64,000 bases of DNA from Floccularia luteovirens (lineage: Eukaryota; Basidiomycota; Agaricomycetes; Agaricales; Squamanitaceae), in contig VSJF01000002.1 of assembly GCA_009739215.1 (NCBI GenBank), positions 2,480,001 to 2,544,000 on the forward strand. Direction: 5' to 3'. Shown here piece after piece: positions 25,848 through 38,051 of the stretch. The notes beneath the pieces are model-generated. The model saw only the letters and a list, made by a program, of their open reading frames with translations. It made no database searches and was not told the origin of the DNA. A program made the translations under genes and the position numbers. Numbering within the stretch: the first letter of the stretch is position 1; each line of letters opens with the position of its first letter.

Positions 25848-28498
25848 ATGCATCTTCATCTCGGTGCTGCAGCTGTTCTTACCTCTCTGGTCTCTCTTGG
25901 GAGTTCCAGGCATGTCTCTATCAGAGCCCCCACAAAGTCTGACTGGCAGGCTTTAAACACTTCGGTTGAAGGTCGCCTGCAAGTTGGTGTACCCTTCGCC
26001 AAGCCTTGCTTCAGTTCATTCAACAAGCAACCTTCACAACCCGACCCTGTAGCATGCCAAAGTGTTCAACAGGTTTACTTCAACAACAGCCGTAGGTCTT
26101 TTGTTCTGTGTCTTATATTTTCTAAAATCTGATGTCGTTTGTTAGTTGAGCGAAGCAACCATTTTGGCGCTTGGAGTGCTGTATGTATGGTCATTACTGT
26201 CGTTGTCGTCCTGCTAATGTACAGCCTTAGACCCAATGGGAGGAGTGCATGCCCGAAAATACCGAGTGTGATCTGAACTGGATGAACCCCTCCGACGGTG
26301 CTGCTTTCAATGCTCCTAAGGACTGTGAGCAAGGAGGTGTGGCAAGTTATTATGTATGTATCATGGAATGAAGTAGCTTCTCCTGGCTAATTGTTTCTTT
26401 AATAGATCGATGTTCGTAAAGCAGAAGATGCGAAAGCTGCTCTCAAATTTGTCAAAAAAACGGGAGTGACTTTAACAATTAAGAATACTGGTGTAAGCTT
26501 ATCTGTTCAAATCGGATATTCACGTTTACCCATATCTACACAGCATGACTTTAACGGCAGGAGTGCGGCTCCAAACGCATTAGCTCTTTGGGTAAGCTCT
26601 GCTTGGCAAAATTCTTTGAACACTATGCTGACTATTGAATCACAGACCCATAACTTGAAAAATGTACGACATAGGATCTGATGCATCTCCATACTGAAGA
26701 CACTAATATGTGTCTTACCTTTATTTAGATCACACATAGTACATCATTTATTCCGGAAGGATGCTCTTCCAAAACCAAAAAGTCAACTGCAGTCACATTC
26801 GGAGTAAGCTGGGTGATTCAACATTATGTATGGTACTGACTATTGCAAATAGTCAGGTGCACAATTCGGAGAACTCAGTTCTTATACTGAGGCCGTTGGT
26901 CTTTTCGTCATCACTGGAACCGATGAAGGTGTGGGCGCAGCTGGTGGCTGGGGACAGGTTAGAGTCAACTCTTCTTCCCTAATAAAATTATCTAATCATC
27001 TGATAGGGTGGCGGGCATTCTTCTATGTCCCATGCACTTGGCATGGGAGCTGATCGCACTGTAGGTTTCTCAAAGAATGGAAAGCAAGATGACGCTGACG
27101 TGTATTACCAGTTGCAATACAAAGTTGTTACTCCAGATGGTGTGTTGCGCACTGCAAATGAATGCCAGAATCAGGATCTGTTCTGGGCACTCCGAGGAGG
27201 TGGAGGTGGGACGTTTGGAGTTGTTATGGAGGCTACTGTGGTCGCGTCCCCTCGCATTCCCTTGAGAGTGTATGGAAATTCATAATGCTGAATTCTGATG
27301 CACACCCTGACTTCTGATCCCATAGTACAAGCATCAGCTGGACGCCTACTGATGACAACTACAGACAAGTTCTGAAGATGTTCATTGACAACGCGACCAC
27401 TTTCGCTGAGCAGGGTTGGGGAGGTTATGTCACGGTCAGCTCCTTTATATTCACACATGATCTATATTAATTCGGCATCATGCAGATGAATATCGGAAAT
27501 ATTGTCATGCAAACCCCGAAACTCACTATGGAAGAGGCACAAGCTTCTGTAAAAGCGCTGGTCGACCTCACAAACACCATGGGAGGCCAACCATCCGTTG
27601 TGTCGGAAGTCAGCTCATACCAGAATTGGTTCAACCAATATATGCAGCCAAACAGTGGTTCGCAGGATGTAAGCGTTTACGTGGCAAATTGACTTACTGT
27701 TAGCTTACCTCGAACCTTAGGCTATTGGTCTACCAATCGTCTTCTCATCTCGTATCGTTCCCAAAAAGAATCACGATACGGAACAATCCCGTGAAGAGTT
27801 ATTCGAAGCGCTCTTTGAAGCTCAGAAGAAGGTGTTCTGGACTCAGATCATGTTCACCACTCCTTATGGGTCGGGCTTCGACGGCAAGGACACTAGCGTC
27901 AACCCTATCTGGAGGTCGTCCCTATACCACGTATGCATATTTCTCACAACCTCGTCCTAGTTTCTTAGAGCAATCTTCAGGTCATGTTGGTAAACACTTG
28001 GACTTATGGTGCAACACTCGCTGACAAAAAGGAGGCATGGAAGGTTGGTGGAGAGGCTGCAGACCTCTTGCGCGCTGTCACCCCTGGAGCTGGAGCTTAC
28101 CACGTGCGTCCTTCTAATCTGATTATATTTGTATTATCTTGAATGTCTGACGCGGCCCCGCGAAATTAGAACGAGGGAGATGTACATGAACCAAACTGGC
28201 AATGTGAGTCTAACCATATAGAGATATTTGACATATATTGATGCGCTTGTTCAGACTCTTTCTGGGGTAGTAACTACCCGAGATTGCTCTCAATTAAGAA
28301 GAAATAGTGAGCCTATCACTGGTGTATGTCTCCTGCTTCATCTCTGACCCTCTCAAAACCTAGCGATCCAACCGGAATATTGGATTGCTGGCACTGTGGT
28401 ATGTCCATCACTTGTATGCATCAGTAAATATCGCTTACAGAATACATGTAGTTGGCTGGCAAGGCGAGAAGAGCCCAAGATTCCGCTGCTACGTTTAA
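25848..28498 (+). CDS. Secreted BBE-like FAD-linked oxidoreductase
   Basis: Berberine-bridge-enzyme-like flavoproteins oxidise sugars, alcohols or alkaloid-like substrates using bound FAD and O2. The ATG at 25848 starts a signal peptide (MHLHLGAAAVLTSLVSLGSS). An N-terminal Cys-rich part follows (QWEECMPENTECDLNWM). The FAD_binding_4 domain includes VTLTIKNTG joined across an intron to HDFNGRSAAPNALALW; its His is the usual covalent flavin site. It continues with GGGHSSMSHALGMGADRTVG, YQLQYKVVTPDGVLRTANE and DLFWALRGGGGGTFGVVMEAT. The C-terminal BBE element is SNYPRLLSIKKKYDPTGIL followed by VGWQGEKSPRFRCYV and stop 28496-28498. Around a dozen introns interrupt the gene. Exons read in frame, so it looks intact. 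Substrate cannot be told from sequence, and no biosynthetic cluster surrounds it. Confidence 0.9.
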
Positions 28499-31148
28499 GG
28501 CAGCGAATCAGCTACAAGTTAAGATAAAATCGGACTATTTCTTTGAATTAGACGTCCTTTTAGACGTATTATTCTATACACTAGTTATTGTTGTTTTACT
28601 CGAGTATAAAATAATTGTTGTGTTTACATGTTACGAGAGCTGAGTATTCTGTAGATCCGTTGATCGATCAGGTATGAAGTAACACTTGTACGTTACAGTA
28701 TCGGCGGCGCCCTGAGCAATGCGGGAGCTATTTCGGTACCCGATGTCGTGAGCCCGTCAGCCAAAAAAAATTTTGCATTGAGGACCAGAGTACCTTTTGA
28801 TAGACATTTTAATGTCCTGATGCATTCCGTGTTGGTATAAATTTAGCTCCACAAGATTGATGTACTTATATGGCATCACGAAACCGCGGAAGCGATGTCG
28901 CGACTCGATACCTTTTTTTGTATCCAATCCAAGTCGTGGGCATTTAAATAAAAACCTGACAAGACCAGAGTGCAATTAGTGCGTTTTGAAAGATTTCGGG
29001 CTTAGTAAGTACTATATCAACCTCGAATACACGTCACATACACCACATCTTCAGAGATGAATACCAATGACTCGCTTTCATCCAACAATGTTTCTTGGTT
29101 GGTAAAAATGAGAGTTACAAGGTAACACCATTTCAACCTTTCATCATCCAATGAGTGTTCAAACGTTCTTCTTGTTTACCCAGGATCGGAACGAGAGTGA
29201 TTGGCCGAGGCGAATAAGGATGAATTCCTAAGGATATCATGGACAGGAGGTTGACAGTCTGCGACACATAGTTTGGTTGGACACTCTTCCATTGGTTCAA
29301 CAACAAGCGGATAACCTTTCCGTGCTGTTCTTTATTATCTTAGCACCCTGAGTATCACTTATCATAATAGGCAGCTTTTCCAGAAGGTAAGGTAATAGCC
29401 TACATACTGATGTTTGGAGTGAGAAACTCGCGACTAGTCCGAAGCCGCTTGAGTTTGGCCAATTATTGAAACTAAGAAAAGATGAACCTTTCGCCGCTCT
29501 ATGGAACAAATCAATTGCCAGACCGTATGTATTGAAATACACTGGGCTCGCCGCGGGAAGGAACAGTCCTTCAAGCTAATAAATCGAAGACGCTTTCCAG
29601 AAGACTGAAAATATTGTGCATCGGATGGACCCTTATCGAATTTGTCCTTGTTTCTTACCTAGTGCCCATCTGGCCCTCCAGACCATAACTGTTAATGGAA
29701 TAATTGAAATGCGGGAGGCTAGCAAACGATCAAAGGGATAGCGCTAGCTGACCCCTTGATGAGTCTGACACAGATAGAGGGAGGAATATTTTACTCTGTT
29801 ACTTGGAGTGAGGGTTAGATATTGTGTAGAGAAGAAGTTTATGAGTATATGGATAGGAAAGGGACGTTCAAATGTTCGATTTAAGATTCGAGGCTTGTTG
29901 TAATATCTAGAGGCATCTTGTACGACACTGGGTTGTTTCGCGAACAAAGCTCACAGATTTCGGCATCACGTGGGATAACATTTTTCCTGACAATAATGAT
30001 CGTTGCATTGTTCTTTTCGTGGGTTCGCCCTTAACACCATTCGAACTCTTTTTCTTATTGACTATCATCTCTGCATCTGTATTGTTTATGTTGTCAATCT
30101 TGAAAAACCCGACCATACCAAGTTGTCAGTTCAAAGGAGGTACAACCGTCGTGTCATGCACTTGTGTGTTGGAAGTGGTGATGGGATTGTGAGTGTTCTT
30201 TATTATATACTGTGCATCCATTCTCACCAATCAGAATATATTCTGTAGGGTGTGACCCAGTCATCGACGAGGATATTGTAAATTCTGTTAATTTAGGTCC
30301 ATCTCGCCACGTTCCCCCGCGGTACTTTTAAGCCTCCATACAGAAAATGGGAGAGACAGTCTCTGGGTACTTCCGTGGTTTGGAACATCTGTGTGGCGGG
30401 GGAATTTTACTCTGGGTCCTGACCCTCTTCAAATTCAACTTCCATCGGCTTCCCTGTGGTGCTATACGACGATGCTCAGGGGTCGGTCAAGATGTATCAT
30501 TTGTGTCAACATCAATGGCGTTCCTTACTGTATGTTTTGCTACCTCCCACCCGATGCTCCATTGGTATTGCTCTCCTGATGCCACACAATCTGTTTCTGC
30601 AACATTAAGTAAGGTCCTAATTCTCCTTGAGACATCTGATTACATCTATCTATATCCAATGCTGAATGTAGCCAATGTTACCACTGTGCGATTTCTTCTA
30701 CCATTGCATCATTCCACATTGCAACTCAGAATTTATGCATTACTGACGCAGCTCCCAGATTTCTCATTTGGTGATTATGCTTCCATGACTTCATTATGAC
30801 TACTTCCCAGGCTGGTGTCGTAAGCCCGAACTTGACCGATCTTATCAAGAAGTGGGTGTTCCATCGATTGTTTCGTCAAATTCATATAGACTAAAAGGCT
30901 GTTTTCTTGTCTGAAACCGCAGCACCCGAACATTTCAGACTACTAGCTTCGCTATGCATTAAGCGGGGCGACCAAGCCACCTTGAGTTGCCGTGGATCGT
31001 TGGAAGACTTCCATCGACGATGACCGAAATAACGGGCCGGAAGAGTCTCATGACATCTGGGAACATAATATTGAATCTCCGCAAGAAAACGCGTTTACTT
31101 GCCCAACGCGCTTCTCCACGTGATCTTCACCTTATCACCTCAACATCC
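28499..31148. other. 2.6 kb stretch with only unrecognised short frames
   Basis: The largest unconfirmed frame is 30347-30799 on the plus strand (150 codons, starting MGETVSGYFRGLEH, hydrophobic in parts). I recognise no family. Overlapping frames in the same stretch are similarly long, so it may be chance or a decayed gene. Nothing else is supported. Confidence 0.4.
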
Positions 31149-33764
31149 ATGTCGAACCCTCTCCCGCCCTTCTCTTCTCTCTCTGCCCGTACTACAGACC
31201 ATTCTCTAACCACAAATATACACCTACCATCGATAACAACATGGTCACATACGTACATCAATACTGCAGACTTACCGTCATCTCCACCTCGCTCATCATC
31301 ACCACCAAAGACTCCGTATTCAACTCGTCACATTCCTTCTTATGCGTACATCAGAACCAGTCCTCGCTTAAGCACTGACTCTGTAATGCGTGGTATTAAC
31401 TATCATCCAGATGATTTATCGGCTTCTTGGGATCGTCATTACAACAACAAACCAGGATCAAACTGCAGTCTTCCCAGTTTCAATTCTCTATTTTCCAGTG
31501 ATCTGAATGTTCCATCAACATCTGAGTATGCCAGCTCTGAAGCGGGAGATAATACTAATATTGACTCTCCAAACCTCGATATTGCTGCAGCCAATCCTGT
31601 CTTGGATGAAATATCGTCCATGTTTGGACATGATGACGAAATTACGCCAGAAGACGAAGAAGAAGGGTTTAGTTTTGAAGAAGAGACTGCTCGGGTAACT
31701 TGTTTCCGTACTTCTGCCGAGCGTGGAAGGTGGAAAGACGATCCAAACGCATTCAAGCTACAAAATTACTTGCAAATGCGCAAATCTGTTCCGATACCAT
31801 CTTCTACATGTGATACAAGTATGATACATCCACAACGACTTATATCGGAGCCTGCACCTTCAACTATGGATCCACAAGTAGTGCCTGGTATATTGCATGT
31901 GGGAAGTGTTGAAGACAATAACAGTGGTTTAAGATCCTTCCTTCGTAGTTCCACAGAAGATTGTAGCTCGGTGGATCGAAACGACCTATCTTTGATACCC
32001 TCCCTTTCGCATGATAGAGACACAAGTTCAGAATTGGAAGATTTACGAACGCCCTCTTCCCCACTACCGCCCTCTTCACCGCTGTCCCCGATGTCGTTTT
32101 GCGTCTCCCCGATGTCCCGATCTGTCTCCCCATTATCTTTTGCCATGACATCGCCCGTGATGCCTATAGTCACCCTTTCTCCACTAGCTTCAGATAGCAC
32201 ATATATTCCTGAAATCTCACCATGTGAAGAAAAGCCGTCTTTGAAGGATGAGATCCGGCTTTCACCCCCTCTTGCCAAGATTTCTTATGAAGAGCTAGCC
32301 AGAGTCAACCAGGTAAGTCCATGTTACACCTCTGCTTAATAACATTTACGAAGTGGTCCTATGATGTAGCTGGACACAAACTCAGACCTCGAGTCCCTTT
32401 CTGATGACAGTACTATCTCCGCTGCACAAGATCCTCTTCTATTGACTGAGCATGGAGGACTCCAGGTTCCGCATGGACAATCGGAGACTTGCATGATGAC
32501 GAGTGATGGCACGGCAACTGACGAAATTGCAGATCATTGTAACCCCTCTTCTCTCGATGGGGCATCGACTACTGGTTCCGAATTACCCCACTCCAATGCC
32601 CATCTTCCCGTTGCTATTTCACCGGTCGTAGACCCTGATTTGTCGTGTGAAAGGAACGACATCTCTTCAATTGTGGACAACTCTATTAACACACTTACAC
32701 ATGCATCCATCGACTCTGTGGATAATCAAACGACTTCATGTCTTCTGGAAATTACACAGGCCGCGGATCCATTCAATAACATGGACAAAGGGAAAGCTGA
32801 AGAAGATTCCAAGGACTCCAAGGTGCTTCAAATCAAAGAGAGTAATGTGATTATTCAATCAAGTTCAAACATCGGTAAAAACATATCAAGGGCAACACCT
32901 CCATCGGAAGGTGTCAAAAAAGCAAAAGAGAAACGCAACGACAAGAAAGACGAGGAGAAATCTGCTGAAGGACCGGCTAAGAAGAAGCGGCGAATCGCCT
33001 CTGACTCCAATTCCGAATCCCCCCGCCCTGAAAAGCTCACCGGTGAACCCAAGAGGGTGATCAAATTAAAAAAGTCTGTCAAAGAGGGAAAACGGAGACT
33101 TGAGGAAGAGAATGATCTTGAAGCCTGTACAGAAGGATCGAACAAGAAAAGGCAGAAAAAATATCAAGCTTCGTCAGCCTCTACTCAGAAAAATAAAGTC
33201 AAAGGGGTTTCCCACAAAACCCCGCCAGCCGGCAAATCGGGAAATAATGAGAGCTGTCATGTCCTCTCGGAAATTGACACTGTAGCCGCCGCTCTGGATA
33301 CAGAGATATGTGGTATGCTTATCGAGTGCATGGCCCTATCTCGAGCGTCCTCCTTACCTGTCTCTTCTTTACACAAGTCTCTGATCCAGAGCCGGCCTTC
33401 TATGAAAGATGAGAAGAGTGAAGAGGAATGGGTTAAAGTCATTGATCGGGTCTTGCGAAACGGTGAGGCTGGCAAGGGAAGTGGTGTTTTTGGAAAAGTG
33501 GAAAGTTCAGGAAAGGTATGTTCTGAACAGCATATTATTTACCTAGGTCTCAATGATAACTAATGGTCTCAGGATGATTGCGACCGACCCTTGGAAGCCA
33601 GGTGGTTCTATATACCAGAGTTGGATGAAGACCAGGAAAGAGCGACGCTGATCAGGAGTATGATGCCTCGTCCTGCGAAACGAAATGAGACCAAGAAGTA
33701 CAAGCAGTATTATTGGCGCCCTTTGGAAAAAATATCGAGGTGGGATCCAGAGGACGAACTGTAA
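31149..33764 (+). CDS. Unknown nuclear-type protein with basic core and Trp-rich C-terminus
   Basis: I recognise no family. I chose ATG 31149 (MSNPLPPFSSLSARTT); an in-frame ATG at 30987 is also possible. The first half is Ser/Pro-rich with acidic patches (EDEEEGFSFEEE) and the repeated pattern SPMSFCVSPMSRSVSPLSF. After an intron at about 32312-32370, the second half has a strongly basic stretch (AKKKRRIA, VIKLKKSVKEGKRRLEE, NKKRQKKY) typical of nuclear localisation signals. The end looks folded and conserved: helices around DTEICGMLIECMALSR and EWVKVIDRVLRNGEAGKGSG, then, after a second intron (about 33516-33572), RWFYIPELDEDQERATLI and YKQYYWRPLEKISRWDPEDEL. Stop 33762-33764. Length is about 840 residues. 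A chromatin or transcription role is a guess. Confidence 0.7.
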
Positions 33765-33996
33765 CCCCTACTAGACATTTCATTTTCGTTGCTTGAATTG
33801 TAGCACTTGCGACATTTGTATTTCTAACAAAATTCTGCTCCGTATTATTATTGCTCTTCGATTTTCTAGTTAAAATACCATTTTTTATTCGAGTAATTTA
33901 TCTCATCCAGAAGCTGTTGCCAAACACGTACAATTAGAACCTCGAGATCACTAATATGAATTTTATTGCTCTCTGGTACGCGCTGTGAGCTCAGTT

Positions 33997-36436
33997 ATGA
34001 AGCGATCATCATTATCAGAAATGTCTGATTCACCTAAACACAAGAAAGCCAAGACATTGTCCGATACAACAACCCATACCTCAATCCTAGCAAGCGGTTC
34101 TAGCGGTGGCTGGGAAGATAAAAATCGTGATGATACGAGCAATTGGACAAAAGTGGATAGACGGAAACAAAAAAAGGCTAAAAAGATAGAAATTAAAAAT
34201 GATGTGGGTGACCTTTGTGTCTATGCGTTCTGAAAAATCTGATATTTTCGTTCCGTTTTATTTTCCTCTTTTAAGACGACACAACCCAGGTTCATGTATT
34301 CTAACGCAGAGATTGTGAAAAGGAATAGTGCTATTGGGATTGAGGTGAGCTTCTTTCCCTAATACAGAGGTGTATTTCCAACCAAATCTCAGGAAATTAG
34401 AGATGTCATTCTTCACATTATCGCAGATGCCCCCCCTCCAAACTGGCTCAGAATAGATGTACGCGCTCATTTCATTTCAGTTCAACTTGTCTTGGTGTTT
34501 TGTTTGTTTACTTTGTAATCTGATTATATACCGTGTTTTTCACTTGCAGAACGCTCCGCTTATCCAGAAAGTAGTGGCATTGCTAATTCCTGGGCTGACA
34601 CCGGACATTCTATCCCTCCCCGCCCTCCCCACATCCGCTACAAAAAACCCGAATATCCCCTTAGCAATCCCTCTGCCCCCCAAACCCGAAAACGAACCAG
34701 GTTCATCTTCTCCAGTGCCAGACACGGCTAGTGTGCCGTTCATTGCATCAACTTTCAGCCATGCATGTCCAACTCGTGCACCTGGTGACCAGACCAGAAT
34801 GCATAGTGTACTGAGTACTTTCTTCTCGGTACCGGTTAGTGGGGAAGAGAGGAAGAAGAGATTGGCCCGACAAGCTGTTTGTACGTCAAATTCGTTGTTT
34901 TGGTCTTTTGGACAAAAATGTTGTATCCGTGAATTACTGAACATCGCCGAAATAGCAGAGTTGTCGAAAGACGACCCGATGCGGTATGTCATGCCTTTAG
35001 AACAAATGATTGAGAACGATTATCCCATCCCATCGTACATGGCTGATATTTTTGAAAAACCACCTGGGTGGGTAGAGACACCCCAACCTGGATCTGGAGA
35101 TGATGCAATAGAAATGGCTACAGGTGATCCAGTAAGGAAGGTATATGCGATTGATTGTGAAATGGTGGCGTTATACCTCAACAAATCTCTATAATTCTTC
35201 TAACTTGGACCGTATTTTAGTGCCTGACAGAAGATGGCAAAGAATTAACTCGGGTTTGTATAATCGACTACCACTCAGGTGTTGTTGTATATGATAAATT
35301 AGTCAAACCAAGCAAGCCTATCACGGATTACCTTACCCGGTAAAATTTCTCTACGCATTCATTCACAATTTATTGATTCTCGCGTCAAGATGGTCAGGGA
35401 TTACAGCAGAAGCACTGAACACTGTGAATACCACATTGTCTCAAGTCCAAGCACACGTTCTACGCCTCTTGTCTCCACCCATCGCAAACCCCTTTGTACC
35501 CCAAAAATCAGCAACACCACATAAAACCCCAATTTTACTGGGACATTCACTTGAATCAGACCTTAAAGCACTCAAGATCTGCCACCCACTCTGCATAGAT
35601 ACTGCAATAATATATCACCACCCACGTGGCAGGCCTCTCAAGCCTGGATTAGCTTGGCTGACCAAAAAATGGTGTGGCCGCGAGATTCAGACACGTGGAG
35701 AAGGAGGTCATGATCCAGAAGAAGATGCGAGGGCTTGTCTTGACTTACTGAAGAAAAAGATTGATAATGGGCCTGGATTTGGGGTGTTCAAAGTTGATTT
35801 CGAATCAATCTTTGAACGGATGGCACGTTCGCATAGGAGGGCAGGTGGCGGGGTGGGGAGTATCAAGACTGCTGTCGTTGATATTGGAAATCCTGCGGTG
35901 ATGCATGGAAGTAAGGCAACTACTACAGTTGGGTGTACGAGTGACGAAGAGGTGTTGAAGGGATTATTGGACGTTTTACCTTCCCATCATTTTATATTTG
36001 GAAGATTCATGGCGCTGGCCGAAATCTCGGGATGTAAGTGCATTTGCTTTACAATTTGATGAGCTGAACGTAATTCTTAACTGTAATAGGGACAACACCC
36101 AAAGCAACACCCGACAAGCCACCACCACCACCCACTCCATCTGCAGCACCAGAAGTACTCGCACGTGTCGCCCATACTCTAAACAAACAATTGCAGACAT
36201 TGCATGCTGCACTCCCGCCCCGTACTGCTATAGTAATCTTCACAGGCCATTCAGACCCGCGCCGCATGTCTGTGTTGAATGCACGTAAAACTGCGTTCGA
36301 AAATGCAATTCGATCGGGACGAGTCGGAGAAGAAGTAAAGGAAGGTGGTGAAAGGTGGACAGCAGCTGATGCGAGGGATTTGGAGGAAACTGTTGAGCTT
36401 GCAAGGAGGGGTTTGCTGTTTTTAGGAGTGAAGTAG
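33997..36436 (+). CDS. REX1: REX1-like DEDDh RNA 3'-5' exonuclease
   Basis: Rex1/REXO1-type enzymes trim 3' ends of 5S rRNA, tRNA and other RNAs in the nucleus. The start is ATG 33997 ([19 protein letters not shown]), with a basic N-terminus. After short introns come [17 protein letters not shown] and [11 protein letters not shown], then a Pro-rich region and [13 protein letters not shown], common before the nuclease domain. The DEDDh motifs are visible: IDCEM (first Asp and Glu, followed directly by an intron), [13 protein letters not shown] (third acidic residue) and [15 protein letters not shown] (last Asp with His). A C-terminal region of unknown role ends [11 protein letters not shown] at 36436. 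Five or so introns are present. Motif order and length fit Rex1 better than Rex4. Confidence 0.88.
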
Positions 36437-36568
36437 GCAGTATAGGAAAACTTCTTTTTTTGCGGGTCAGGGCCATCAACCATTTGAAACTATACTACAT
36501 TTACGAACTTGAATGCCAGCCGATGTAGTCGTTGCATTTCTCTTCTCTTTTGCGGCCACTGACTAACG

Positions 36569-37865
36569 ATGAAGCAATGGACCGTCTCACTTGTCCTTTT
36601 TACTTTGGCAGAATTATTGTTGTGTATAGGCATCGCTAATACGCGACGTACATACCAACAGTTATTCTTTCTACCCGTCGTGTTTATTTGCATCTATGTC
36701 ATAGAGAACTGCGACACAGGCAACGCCACCCTTGACTACTCCCTGGGATGTTACATATCCACCGTTATCTTCGTCGCATCAGACTACCTCTTACTAACGG
36801 ATGCCCAACGTGAGTTGCGCCCAGCCAAACTACAAGGAAAAGGACATCGGGACATAACCCAGGCAACGTTCATGCAAAGACTTTCTTGGGCGTCCAAATT
36901 GAGATGGAACCCCCGCGGAGTAGGATGGGCACATGAAGCAAAATGTCAGGTTGGCACTCATCTCAAGTGTAACCGCAAGACATTTATCGCGTCCCAAACG
37001 CGCTGGCTTATCATATATGCTATCCTCTGTGATATCTCAAACGTTTACTGCAGAGCACAGCCTTCTTTTGCTCGTGGTGGACCGCGCTTCCCATCCGTTC
37101 AATGGAGTTGGGAGGCTTGGCTTGGGAGATCAAAGTCACTTGGCTTTGTGCTTGGAACGTACGGGACGTTGGGAGTGTTACACTCCCTTTGCAGCATTAT
37201 ATCAGTTTGGTTGGGGATCAGCGAGCCCGATGAGTGGCCTCCCTGGTTTGGGTCCATATTCAACGCATACACGGTGCGCAGGTTGTGGAGGTGAGCATAC
37301 GTTGGTATTTTCATTGAAATCTTAAATAATAGTTGTCAATCGTTTTAGTCGTACATGGCACCAGATGAACAGACGGGTGTGTTAATATTCGCCACCTCGG
37401 AGTCAACACTGACTGTGGTTTTTCCACTATCCATAGGTTCTCACATCTCATGGAGATTTCATCGCTGACAAGCTCTTGCACCTCCCCAGACATGGTATCG
37501 CACACACTAGCATCCGAATATCCGTCGCTTTTTTGGTCTCCGCGCTACTCCACATAGGGGGTGATTGCGTGATTGGGCACCTACGAGATAGCCAATCCCT
37601 TCCTTTCTTCACAATGCAAGTCCTCGCTATCGGGTTTGAGGAACTCGTCATGGTCGTAATGAAACATGTCGCGCGCTTTCCGAGTCTAAACCTGAATTTG
37701 AGCCACCCGTTGTACAAATTTGTGGGTTATCTGTGGGTTTTGGGGTGGTTTACATTTTGCGTTCCGTTGTGGGTTGAACCGATTGTTCATTCTGGTGCGT
37801 TCGAAGATGGTATTAGGTTTAGTATTTTGTATGGAGTCATGCATGGGAAATGGATGATTCGTTAA
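36569..37865 (+). CDS. Wax-synthase-like membrane-bound O-acyltransferase (paralogue 1)
   Basis: MBOAT/wax-synthase-like proteins move acyl groups onto alcohol or hydroxyl acceptors in the ER membrane. In fungi some act on secondary metabolites. Start at ATG 36569 (MKQWTVSLVLFTLAELLLC), with many hydrophobic helices. Conserved points are WNPRGVGW, DEWPPWFGSIFNAYTVRRLW, then across a short intron RTWHQMNRR (histidine of the WHQ motif), across a second intron VLTSHGDFIADK, ALLHIGGDCV, and the end YGVMHGKWMIR at 37865. Two introns lie near 37293-37350 and 37378-37438. Frames agree, so it looks intact. A second, more divergent copy lies at 39633-40900 in the same orientation, with NKAP between. 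No biosynthetic partner is adjacent. Confidence 0.85.
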
Positions 37866-38051
37866 CATGTAACACTTGGCTGTCCATGATCATGTACTAT
37901 CCATGATATATCCGTGCTAGGCTTGACTTGTATTTCTTACAATGAATAACATATGTGTCCCATTCGGGAAATATCATCCCACGACCCAATCGCTGAATGT
38001 GAGCCAACTTTCGAAGTTGTTTTCTACAATATCACCACTAACAACAAAGTA

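Noticed and set aside
30347..30799. 150-codon plus-strand frame (MGETVSGYFRGLEH...)
   Set aside because: All three plus frames are fairly open here, with no family resemblance; kept only as a note in the gap entry.
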